Below, one piece after another: positions 1 to 7,022 of a stretch of 22,100 nt of DNA. The notes beneath the pieces were generated by a model. That model was given only the letters and a program-made list of their open reading frames with translations, had not been told where the DNA came from and did no database searches. The stretch comes from an uncultured bacterium (GTDB taxonomy: Bacteria > Verrucomicrobiota > Lentisphaeria > Oligosphaerales > Oligosphaeraceae). The stretch covers positions 1 to 22,100 of the forward strand of contig URJM01000033.1 of NCBI GenBank assembly GCA_900548225.1. Reading direction: 5' to 3'. Numbering within the stretch: the first letter of the stretch is position 1; each line of letters opens with the position of its first letter. Both the position numbers and the translations under genes were made by a program.

Positions 1-2
1 TA

Positions 3-827
3 CATTTGTTTGTAAGCAGAGATAAGGTATTTGAAAAAGAAAACGTACTACAAGAGACAATGATTGTAAAAATTAAAAAGACGAGAGAAAAACCAGATAG
101 AATTATTATTTCTACGACCCAAAATAATGGAAGCTTTTCTGAAAGAACAATTTTCCGTGTCCCATACGAAATGGTTGTCAGTTGTAATGAATCGTATGTT
201 TATCTTGTAACGAATGAGGAAGAAGTCAAAACGCTTAATATCTTAGGTAAGTTAAAAAACACCCTTCCAGGCATAGGGTTAAGGATGAAAACAGGGTTAA
301 CGGTAGATTTCAGAAATCGAGAGATCTTAAGAAATCATGCTGAAGAAAATGCTATCCCGTTGTTCTATTCGCAACATATCCAAAATGGGAAAGTTATTTT
401 CCCAATTGGAAAAGAAGCCGAGTATATTGTAACAGCTCAAGGCGGATTACGCCAGGCAAACACAAATTACCTTTTTGTCAAGCGATTTACATCAAAGGAA
501 GAACATCGCAGGTTGCAATGTGGGATTTATTTATCAAGACAATATCCTGAATACACAGAAATCAGTACTCAAAATAAGATTAATTTTATTTGCGGTGCAA
601 AAAAACTGTCAGAATGTGTTGTGTACGGACTTTATGTTCTCTTTAACTCTACGGTCTATGATTGTTATTATCGTATGTTAAATGGTTCCACGCAGGTTAA
701 TTCAACTGAAATTAATGGAATGCCTGTTCCTTCAATAAACATTATTGAAGCGATGGGAAAGGATTTGATCCGCATTAAGGATATGTCCGAGGAAGTGTGC
801 AATAACATTTTAAGGAGCTACCTATGA
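3..827 (+). CDS. Type II DNA adenine methyltransferase, PstI/BsuBI type, C-terminal part (5' end outside window)
   Basis: The frame is open to the left edge, so the gene starts outside the window; the TTG at position 6 is only an internal codon. About 270 residues remain, corresponding to the target-recognition/C-terminal half of an Eco57I/PstI-like amino-methyltransferase. The catalytic NPPY and SAM motifs are not visible and should lie upstream. The stretch YGLYVLFNSTVYDCYYR followed by GSTQVNSTEI near the C-terminus resembles the end of M.PstI/M.BsuBI-type enzymes. The main support is the neighbour: the stop codon overlaps the start of a BsuBI/PstI-family endonuclease by ATGA, the usual coupling of a modification gene with its nuclease. 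It would methylate the site the nuclease cuts, likely CTGCAG by family analogy. The gene is AT-rich, unlike the backbone, suggesting horizontal transfer. Confidence 0.8.
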   Translation, partial: HLFVSRDKVFEKENVLQETMIVKIKKTREKPDRIIISTTQNNGSFSERTIFRVPYEMVVSCNESYVYLVTNEEEVKTLNILGKLKNTLPGIGLRMKTGLTVDFRNREILRNHAEENAIPLFYSQHIQNGKVIFPIGKEAEYIVTAQGGLRQANTNYLFVKRFTSKEEHRRLQCGIYLSRQYPEYTEISTQNKINFICGAKKLSECVVYGLYVLFNSTVYDCYYRMLNGSTQVNSTEINGMPVPSINIIEAMGKDLIRIKDMSEEVCNNILRSYL

Positions 828-1756
828 GTAATTTGGAAGTTGCAAAGATAATACTTAAGGCATTGCAGGTCCCTGCGAAACAACAAAATAGAATGTGTTG
901 CTGTGTTTTACTTGCAATGGCAAATATTCTGGAAAGTTCGTCATGGCTAAATGCTACAAATGAATGGATTCGCATTCATGATGTGATTGCTTTTGCAAAT
1001 ATCAATTACGGTAAAATTTATGCAGAAAATAGTCGCGAAGCATTCCGCAAACAAGCTATGCATCATTTTAGGAATGCTGCTTTTATTGAAGATAATGGAC
1101 AGCCGACTAATAGTCCTAACTACCGTTATCGTTTAACTGACGAAATGCTGAAATTAATTAGGAGTTTTGGAACCAGAAGCTGGAGAAGAAAACTTCATGC
1201 CTTCCAGGGGAAACACGAATCACTCGTTCAAATATATGCATCTAAGCGATCAATGCAGAAGATGCCAGTACAAATTAATGGGGATGTTTTTTCGTTTTCT
1301 CCTGGTAAGCATAACGAACTTCAGAAAGTGATCATTGAAGAATTCGCTCCACGATTTGCTCCTAACTCAGAATGTCTCTATGTCGGAGATACTGCAAAAA
1401 AAGATTTAGTAATAAATGTTGAAAAACTGCATAGTTTGGGATTTGATATTTCTCTTCATGACAAAATGCCTGATGTCGTTCTTTATTCGGAAGAAAAAGA
1501 TTGGTTGTATTTCATCGAATCAGTGACATCGGTTGGTCCCATGGAACCAAAGCGAGTAAAAGAGATTGAAGAAATGACGACAAATGTAACTGCTGGGAAG
1601 ATTTATGTAACAGCTTTTTTAGACTTCAAAACATTTAAAAAGTTTTCAAGTCTACTTGCATGGGAAACGGAAGTCTGGATCGCAGGCATGCCTGATCATT
1701 TGATTCATTTGAATGGTGATAAGTTTTTAGGTCCTCGAAGATCACATGAATCTTAA
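824..1756 (+). CDS. Type II restriction endonuclease, BsuBI/PstI family
   Basis: The 310-residue protein has the length of BsuBI and PstI (a little over 300). Residues 1-120 form the helical/winged-helix N-terminal domain of the family; residues about 150-305 form the nuclease domain. Visible signatures are FSPGKHNELQK (157-167), the acidic pair in KMPDVVLY (D217) followed by WLYFIESVTSVGPMEPKR (E232 and downstream), matching the BsuBI/PstI variant of the PD-(D/E)XK fold. Known members cut CTGCA^G; that specificity is inferred here, and at least five CTGCAG sites occur elsewhere in the window (4481, 9358, 14552, 15202, 20629). The start ATG overlaps the methyltransferase stop (ATGA) and follows AAGGAG. 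Base composition is AT-rich, as in its partner, and unlike the genes from 2708 on. Confidence 0.93.
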   Translation: MSNLEVAKIILKALQVPAKQQNRMCCCVLLAMANILESSSWLNATNEWIRIHDVIAFANINYGKIYAENSREAFRKQAMHHFRNAAFIEDNGQPTNSPNYRYRLTDEMLKLIRSFGTRSWRRKLHAFQGKHESLVQIYASKRSMQKMPVQINGDVFSFSPGKHNELQKVIIEEFAPRFAPNSECLYVGDTAKKDLVINVEKLHSLGFDISLHDKMPDVVLYSEEKDWLYFIESVTSVGPMEPKRVKEIEEMTTNVTAGKIYVTAFLDFKTFKKFSSLLAWETEVWIAGMPDHLIHLNGDKFLGPRRSHES

Positions 1757-2707
1757 TGTGTTCTTCCAGTCTCTTATCCTAAAAACTCACATAAATAAAT
1801 TACCGCACCTTTCGCAGGAGTTAATGCGCTTTCATGTGAAAAATGTGCGTTAATTTCCGCAGAGTCGTGCATTCCATTCCGCAGGTTTTTCTCCGTACCT
1901 TACTTTCCAGGGCGGGTGTTGCGTTAGATTCTGCGATGTCGCCCCTTTGAGGCGCAATTCCCCTGTCTGTTCTGTGCTCAAAGGTATTCCCTGTCGCAGC
2001 TGACACAGTTGATGCACTGGTTCGTGGCATGACCATTTGGGTTCTTGTTGCCGGAGATGCGGTGTGAAGGACAATCTCCCGCATGACGGGCTTTCCGTCT
2101 TCTTCAGGGATCTGGCGATTGCGCAGAATCTCCGGTTTGAACGCAGGCCGTTCTCTATCTCGGGACGGTCACTAAGGTCAGATGTGGCATGGCATTATCC
2201 TCCCGCCTCATGGTGTTTTGTACGGCCTCCCTGCTCGATTAAACGCGCCTTCATCCCCCCAGAGGGGGGCGGAGGTTGCTAGGCTATGCACATTTCGGCA
2301 TGGATTGAGGTCCGGATACTCCGCCTTCCTGGGTGGCACAACCCCCTGTGGAATTAACACGCACATCCCCGGATTTGCATAATTCATCACATGAAACGCG
2401 TGCGCTCACCTCTTCCAATCACAAGAGTGGGGCAACTCTCCTGGTGGATTGCAGGGTAGTCTTCATGGGCGAGGTTATATTGGAACAGTCGCCGGAAATG
2501 ACGGCCGAACAAGAGCTGGGGAATCCCTTCGGCAAAAAACCAGGGATGACAAGGGCGGATTAAGACAAGATAGGACAAAATTTGACAGGATGTTTGCGGC
2601 TACGCCGCATGAAGTGACGGCACTCCCACTCCTCACTCCTCTCTCCCCGCGCCTCACACGGAGCATTTCCTGTTTTTCTTTTGTTGCAAAGGACGAGGTT
2701 TCTCAAA
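1757..2707. other. Long spacer without a convincing gene, at the junction of AT-rich island and GC-rich backbone
   Basis: No frame here has a good start, ribosome binding site and recognisable protein. On the minus strand about 2200-1850 stays open for roughly 100 codons but lacks an early start codon and matches no family I know; a neighbouring minus frame contains a CxxCxxC-like patch near 2000, which might be the remnant of a decayed gene. Visible structures are the hairpin at 1821-1853, a G/C hairpin CCCCCC-AGA-GGGGGG at 2255-2269, and GCGGC-TAC-GCCGC at about 2596-2608. GACA is repeated three times at 2570-2587. No tRNA or riboswitch core was seen. The promoter of the following operon should lie at its right end. 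Confidence 0.6.
1821..1853 (+). terminator. Hairpin after the restriction gene, possible terminator
   Basis: TTAATGCGC (1821-1829) pairs with GTGCGTTAA (1845-1853) through two wobble pairs. The loop itself contains the small inverted repeat TTTCA-TG-TGAAA. The stem is followed by TTTCC, only a short T-run, 65 bp past the restriction-gene stop. Short TTTCGCAG/TTTCCGCAG/TTCCGCAG repeats lie around it (1810, 1854 and 1875). It could be a weak terminator or a structure left by the island's insertion. Confidence 0.35.
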
Positions 2708-3520
2708 ATGAAGATACCGAAGAAGGCATTGACGATCGCTGGTTTGGATTGTTCTGGCGGCGCAGGTCTTTTGGCGGACGTTAAGACCTTCCAGGAGCGG
2801 GATGTCTACGGTCTTGTGGCGAACACAGTCCAGGTCGCCATGGAGCCTGGCACCTGGGCGCACCTGATTCATCCCCTTGGCCTGGATGTCATCCGCGAGC
2901 AGGTTCGCACTGCGCAGTCCATTGGCGTTGACGCCGTCAAGACAGGCATGCTTCCGACTGCGGAGGTGATCCGTGCGGTCGGCGAGATGCTGAAGGAATT
3001 TGGCGGGACCAAGATTGTTATCGACCCGGTGATGGTCTGCAAGGGTGCCAACGTGCCCGTCTTCCCCGAGAACACCTGTGCCATGATTGAGGCCCTTATG
3101 CCTGTTGCGGATGTGACGACCCCGAACACCTTCGAGGCGGCGCAGCTGGCCGGCATGGATGAAATCAAGACCGAATCCGACATGGAGGAGGCCGCCAGGC
3201 GCATCCACGCCCACGGCGTGAAGAATGTCATCATCAAGGCGGCGCGCATCTTCGACGACGTGGCCGCGGACATGCTCTTCGACGGCGCCGAGTTCACCTG
3301 GATTCGCGAGCCACGCCTTGACACCAAGTGGACCCACGGTGCCGGGTGCTCCTTCTCCGCGTGCGTGACTGCCGAGCTTGCGAAGGGACGCCCCGTCGCG
3401 GAGGCGTTCCGCACGGCCCATCTCTTCCTCAGGGCGGCACTGGAGCAGTCCTTCCCATTCAACGACATCACGGGCCCCGTCTACCACCACGCGCTTGCAA
3501 AGCTCCTCCACGGGGAGTAA
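2708..3520 (+). CDS. pdxK: Pyridoxal kinase / hydroxymethylpyrimidine kinase (dual-Cys PdxK, ThiD family)
   Basis: The 270-residue ribokinase-fold protein phosphorylates pyridoxal (vitamin B6 salvage) and/or hydroxymethylpyrimidine (thiamine pathway). The N-terminus ALTIAGLDCSGGAG is the ThiD/PdxK substrate-binding signature; IDPVMVCKGAN and THGAGCSFSACVTAEL follow. Cysteines at residues 111 (VMVCKGAN) and 214 (GAGC) match the two cysteines that define the Bacillus/Staphylococcus dual-Cys pyridoxal kinases, so PdxK is favoured over plain ThiD. ATG 2708 was chosen because the AGGACGAGG box lies just upstream; an in-frame ATG at 2681 would add nine unconserved residues. It opens a tightly spaced seven-gene run to 8204. 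No TPP riboswitch core was seen upstream, which also argues against a thiamine-regulated gene. Confidence 0.87.
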   Translation: MKIPKKALTIAGLDCSGGAGLLADVKTFQERDVYGLVANTVQVAMEPGTWAHLIHPLGLDVIREQVRTAQSIGVDAVKTGMLPTAEVIRAVGEMLKEFGGTKIVIDPVMVCKGANVPVFPENTCAMIEALMPVADVTTPNTFEAAQLAGMDEIKTESDMEEAARRIHAHGVKNVIIKAARIFDDVAADMLFDGAEFTWIREPRLDTKWTHGAGCSFSACVTAELAKGRPVAEAFRTAHLFLRAALEQSFPFNDITGPVYHHALAKLLHGE

Positions 3521-3533
3521 TCGCATTCCTACT

Positions 3534-3932
3534 GTGACGACGAAATCTCCCATCGGCATGGACGACATCTTCGGGGAGCCCGGGGTCAACCTGGGCGGCC
3601 TCGAGGAGTTCACCGACTTTGTCGACGACTTCCATGCCTCCCCCGAATTCATCCGGAAGGAGAAGGAGAGGGGCCGGGAGCTTCGTGCGTCCCAGTGGTG
3701 GAAAAACCGCCGTTCCTCCGGGATATGCTACTATTGCGGGAGGAAGTTTGCGCCGTCTGCGTTGACGATGGACCACCTTGTTCCGATCGCCCGCGGCGGC
3801 CGTAGCGTCCGGGGCAACATCGTCCCCTGCTGCAAGGAGTGCAATACCAGGAAGAGCACCCTTCTGCCCGTTGAGTGGCGGGAGTATCTTGAGAGGATTT
3901 CCGGCGAAGCGAAGGAGGGGGGCAGGCCATGA
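3534..3932 (+). CDS. Small HNH endonuclease-family protein
   Basis: The protein has about 132 residues from GTG 3534, or 124 from ATG 3558; the ATG lacks a clear ribosome binding site, while GGGGAG lies 16 nt before the GTG, so the start is uncertain. The C-terminal half is a compact HNH module: CYYC zinc pair, MDHLVPIARGG with the catalytic His, an Asn in RGNIVPCC, and a second zinc pair CKEC with N-TRK after it. HNH proteins of this size are DNA nickases or nucleases; the substrate is unknown. The N-terminal 55 residues are acidic then charged, with no domain recognised. It sits 13 bp after the kinase gene and its TGA overlaps the next start (ATGA), so it is translationally coupled to the fumarase-like gene. 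There is no sign of an intron or mobile element around it. Confidence 0.85.
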   Translation: MTTKSPIGMDDIFGEPGVNLGGLEEFTDFVDDFHASPEFIRKEKERGRELRASQWWKNRRSSGICYYCGRKFAPSALTMDHLVPIARGGRSVRGNIVPCCKECNTRKSTLLPVEWREYLERISGEAKEGGRP

Positions 3933-4804
3933 TGTGCGCGACCGACTTCGAGGAGAGGCTGTTCGGGCTTGTGTCGAAGACTTCGACCGAACTGCCAGAG
4001 GACGTGGTCCAGGCGCTGGATGCGGCCGCATCCAGGGAAGACCAGGGGACTCCGGCCGCGGCGGTCCTCTCCTCAATCCGCGAAAACCTCCGCCTTGCCA
4101 AGGCACGGCAGCTGCCGCTTTGCCAGGACACAGGCACAATCCATTTCTTCATCAAAGCCTCCGACGACTTCCCTCGGAGGCAATTTCGCGTTGCGGCGGA
4201 AGCCGCCGTCGTGCGTGCGACCAGGGCGGGGCTTCTGCGCCAGAACTGCGTCGAAAGCATCTCAGGCAGGAATACCGGCAACAACCTGGGCCATGTCAGC
4301 CCTGTCTTCCACTGGCTTGAGGACGAGGGGGGCTGCGGCGGTCGCCGCGTCGCGGAGGTGACGCTTCTCCTGAAGGGCGGCGGCTCCGAGAACGTGGGCG
4401 TCCAGTATTCCCTTCCAGACAAAGGGCTGGGGGCTGGACGTGACCTCGACGGCGTCAGGCGGTGCATACTGGACGCGGTGCTGCAGGCGCAGGGACGCGG
4501 CTGTTCTCCGGGGGTTCTTGGGGTGGCCGTGGGCGGCGACCGCGCCGGCGGCTGCGAGGAGGCAAAACTCCAGCTGCTCCGGAGATTCGGAGTGCGTTCG
4601 AAGGACCGGGCACTTGCGGAATTGGAGGAACGCTCCCTCCGCGAGGCCAACGCCCTCGGCATCGGCCCCATGGGGTTTGGCGGCAGGAACACCCTCCTGG
4701 AACTCTTCATCGGCGCAAGGACACGGCACCCCGCGTCGTTCTTCGTCACAATCGCATACAACTGCTGGTGCCTCCGCCGTCAGAGCATCCTTCTGGAATA
4801 CTGA
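3929..4804 (+). CDS. Class I fumarate hydratase / tartrate dehydratase-type alpha subunit
   Basis: The 291-residue protein has the size of the alpha chain of two-subunit, oxygen-sensitive [4Fe-4S] hydro-lyases (fumarase, L-tartrate dehydratase). Signatures in order are LPLCQDTGT (C65), LLLKGGGSEN (about 147-155), GCSPGVLGVAVGG (C192) and GIGPMGFGG (244-252), then NCWCLRR (C279/C281). The three cysteines expected to hold the cluster are therefore present, although the motif around the third has two candidates. The substrate cannot be told from the sequence. The beta subunit that normally follows or is fused is absent: the next gene encodes a DUF486 membrane protein. ATG 3929 overlaps the HNH stop; ATG 3932 is an equal alternative. 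AGGAGGGG lies just upstream. Confidence 0.88.
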   Translation: MMCATDFEERLFGLVSKTSTELPEDVVQALDAAASREDQGTPAAAVLSSIRENLRLAKARQLPLCQDTGTIHFFIKASDDFPRRQFRVAAEAAVVRATRAGLLRQNCVESISGRNTGNNLGHVSPVFHWLEDEGGCGGRRVAEVTLLLKGGGSENVGVQYSLPDKGLGAGRDLDGVRRCILDAVLQAQGRGCSPGVLGVAVGGDRAGGCEEAKLQLLRRFGVRSKDRALAELEERSLREANALGIGPMGFGGRNTLLELFIGARTRHPASFFVTIAYNCWCLRRQSILLEY

Positions 4805-4841
4805 CAGGCGCAGGCACCCATCCCAGCCTACAACCACGGCC

Positions 4842-5189
4842 ATGCCAAAAATCCTCCTGACCACGCTGCTCCTCTGCGCATCGAATACCATGATGGCATT
4901 CGCGTGGTACGGGCACCTGCGGATGATGAAGGGACGCCCGGTCATCCTGGCGATCCTCGCATCCTGGGCGATTGCCTTCTTCGAATACTGCCTGGCAGTG
5001 CCGGCAAACCGGATAGGGTCCACGGCATACTCCGTGGCACAGCTCAAAATCCTCCAGGAGTGCATCTCCCTGACAGTCTTCGTTCCATTCACACTCCTCT
5101 TCCTGAAGGAACGGTGGAATTGGAATTTCCTGTGGGCGGGACTCTGCATTCTCGGCGCGGTCTTCTTCATCTTCAGAAAGCCGTGCTGA
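4842..5189 (+). CDS. DMT-family (DUF486) small membrane protein
   Basis: The 115-residue protein has four hydrophobic segments (about 4-20, 32-52, 72-90 and 94-110). The N-terminus LLTTLLLCASNTMMAFAWYGHL and the stretch SWAIAFFEYCLAVPANRIG are typical of the DUF486 proteins that belong to the drug/metabolite transporter clan. The family's function is not established. The start ATG 4842 agrees with the family N-terminus; no strong ribosome binding site is visible. It lies 37 bp after the fumarase-like gene and 47 bp before hisC in the same direction, so it is probably part of the same transcript. Confidence 0.85.
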   Translation: MPKILLTTLLLCASNTMMAFAWYGHLRMMKGRPVILAILASWAIAFFEYCLAVPANRIGSTAYSVAQLKILQECISLTVFVPFTLLFLKERWNWNFLWAGLCILGAVFFIFRKPC

Positions 5190-5236
5190 CAGGCGCCACG
5201 CCGCGTCCGCTTATATTACGCAGGAGAGTCTTTCAA

Positions 5237-6292
5237 ATGACAAAGAACTACGCGCGCAAGGACATACAGAAGATCGCCGGATATACTCCAGGCGAGCAGC
5301 TCTCTGGGCGCCGCATCGTCAAGCTCAACACCAACGAAAACCCATACCCCCCCTCGAAGAAGGTGGAGGAGGCCGTCCGCTCGTTCCCATGGGAGGAGCT
5401 GCGCCTCTATCCGGATCCGACGGCACTCCTCCTCAGGAAGGCCGCCGCAGGGCTCTACGGCATCCCGGAGGAGTGCATAATCTGCGGAAACGGCTCCGAC
5501 GACCTGCTGACAATCGGCCTGAGGACATTCGTGGGGGCGGGGGAGGGCTTCGCGTTCCCGGAACCCTCATACTCGCTCTACCCGGTGCTCTCCCAGCTCC
5601 AGGCCGCAAGGCCAATCCCAGTCCAGCTCACGGAGGAGTTCGAACTGCCGGAGGACGCCGCCGCGCAGGCCGCCGGCGCAAGGCTCTTCATCCTTGCAAG
5701 GCCAAACGCGCCCACGGGCAACGCATTCCCCATTGACAAGGTCCGCGGGCTCTGCCGCGACTTCGACGGGGTAGTCTGGATTGACGAGGCGTATGCCGAC
5801 TTTGCCGACGACAACTGCCTCGGACTGGTGAAGGAGTTTCCCAACGTAGTCGTCTCCCGCACCTTTTCCAAGAGCTACTCCCTTGCGGGGATGCGCCTTG
5901 GCATCGCCTTTGGGGACTCCGGCCTGGTTTCGGAGATGAACAAGCTCAAGGACTCCTACAACACCGACCGGGTCTCCCAGGCCGCGGGGCTGGCCGCACT
6001 TGCCGACCAGGACCATTTGCGCGACTCGGTCGCCAGAATCCGCGCCACCCGCGCCCGCGTCTCGTCCTCCCTGTCGTCGATGGGCTGGCGAGTCCTGCCT
6101 TCCCAGGCCAACTTCATTCTGGCCCGTCCATCCCGCATCTCCGCCAGGGAACTCTTCCGTCTTCTCCGCGACCGGGGAATCCTTGTGAGGTACTTCCCGC
6201 TTCCGCGCGTTGACGAATACCTGCGGATTACCATTGGAACCGACGGGGAGATGGATGAATTCCTGGCGGCCGTCCGCGCCTGCGGCGCATGA
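5237..6292 (+). CDS. hisC: Histidinol-phosphate aminotransferase
   Basis: The 351-residue class II PLP-dependent aminotransferase converts imidazole-acetol phosphate to L-histidinol phosphate in histidine biosynthesis. The HisC layout is clear: LNTNENPYPPS (30-40), LYPDP (57-61), GNGSDDLL (84-91), ARPNAPTG (154-161), WIDEAYADF (181-189) and the Schiff-base lysine K212 in RTFSKSYSLAGMRLG. The C-terminus has VRYFPLP and LRITIGT, both diagnostic for HisC. ATG 5237 follows CAGGAGAG. No other his gene is near, so this copy stands outside a his operon. Some HisC-like enzymes act on phenylpyruvate or other keto acids, but the motifs favour HisC. Confidence 0.93.
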   Translation: MTKNYARKDIQKIAGYTPGEQLSGRRIVKLNTNENPYPPSKKVEEAVRSFPWEELRLYPDPTALLLRKAAAGLYGIPEECIICGNGSDDLLTIGLRTFVGAGEGFAFPEPSYSLYPVLSQLQAARPIPVQLTEEFELPEDAAAQAAGARLFILARPNAPTGNAFPIDKVRGLCRDFDGVVWIDEAYADFADDNCLGLVKEFPNVVVSRTFSKSYSLAGMRLGIAFGDSGLVSEMNKLKDSYNTDRVSQAAGLAALADQDHLRDSVARIRATRARVSSSLSSMGWRVLPSQANFILARPSRISARELFRLLRDRGILVRYFPLPRVDEYLRITIGTDGEMDEFLAAVRACGA

Positions 6293-6329
6293 CCCGCCCG
6301 TCCAATGCAACGTCCTTTCCGCCTGTGCC

Positions 6330-6977
6330 ATGCGCGTTGAGTATCTTGCCAGCAACGACCCCTTCGAGAACGCCGCCTTCGAGGAGAGGATCTACCGCGG
6401 GCAGAGACTAGGCGGCGAGGCGACCCTCCTCTTCTACACCAACAGGGAGTCCGTGCTTCTAGGGCGCAACCAGGAGCCATCCCGTGAGTGCGACCTGGCG
6501 TGGTGCGAGTCGGAGGGCGTTCCCGTGCTGCGCAGAGTCTCGGGCGGCGGGACTGTCTGGCATGACCTGGGCAACCAGAACTACGCCTTCATAATGCCGC
6601 GTCGCTCCTACGACCCCGAGAGAATCCTCTCAATCGTTGTGGATGCGCTTCGCCTGGTCGGCGTCAAGGACGCATTCTTCTGCCGACGCTTCAGCGTCTG
6701 GCATGGCGACAACAAGATTTCAGGAAGCGCGTTTGCGCTTTCAGGGCAGGGGGCGCTGCTCCACGGATGCCTCCCCTTCACAAGCGACCTCGCCAGACTA
6801 CAGAGGGCGCTGGTAAAGGACGCCGCCGGCGACGACCCCGCGGTCCCGAGAAGCCGAATCGCATCGGTGGTCTCCCCCGTGGAGAACATCGCGCCGCTCT
6901 GCACCTCCCCTGAACGGTGCCGCAATGATTTCTGCCAGGCGCTTGCAACCCTGGCGGCCACAATTCCACTCGTCTAA
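6330..6977 (+). CDS. lplA: Lipoate-protein ligase A-like protein (short)
   Basis: This biotin/lipoyl ligase-fold protein is expected to attach lipoate to dehydrogenase E2 or GcvH lysines. Signatures are LLGRNQEP (43-50), RRVSGGGTVWHDLGNQNYAF (68-87) and the lysine of GDNKISGSAF (K129), followed by LLHGCLPFTSDL, in the LplA order. At 215 residues it carries only the catalytic domain; full LplA enzymes have about 330 residues with a C-terminal adenylation accessory domain. It could therefore need a separate LplB partner, or act as an octanoyl/lipoyl transferase (LipM/LipL-like). ATG 6330 gives the natural N-terminus MRVEYLASNDPFENAAFEE. It lies 37 bp after hisC and 45 bp before lpxK. Confidence 0.85.
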   Translation: MRVEYLASNDPFENAAFEERIYRGQRLGGEATLLFYTNRESVLLGRNQEPSRECDLAWCESEGVPVLRRVSGGGTVWHDLGNQNYAFIMPRRSYDPERILSIVVDALRLVGVKDAFFCRRFSVWHGDNKISGSAFALSGQGALLHGCLPFTSDLARLQRALVKDAAGDDPAVPRSRIASVVSPVENIAPLCTSPERCRNDFCQALATLAATIPLV

Positions 6978-7022
6978 TTCCCCAATCCAGGCTGCGCCAC
7001 ACTCCGTCCGCAGCTTCCAGAG

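Noticed and set aside
1821..2282. Small open frames on both strands of the junction spacer (for example 2037-2282 plus and 1821-2084 minus)
   Set aside because: No ribosome binding sites and no recognisable protein; the frames overlap each other. Only the possibility of a decayed gene is kept as a finding.
2582..2587. TTGACA as a -35 box for the pyridoxal kinase operon
   Set aside because: The sequence 16-18 bp downstream is GC-rich with no -10 match.
1757..2707. TPP riboswitch before the ThiD/PdxK-family gene
   Set aside because: The conserved CTGAGA and ACCTGA core sequences are not present.
3378..3533. Upstream extension of the HNH gene into the kinase gene
   Set aside because: The extra residues are Ser/Thr/Arg-rich shadow sequence of the kinase gene; the supported starts are 3534 or 3558.
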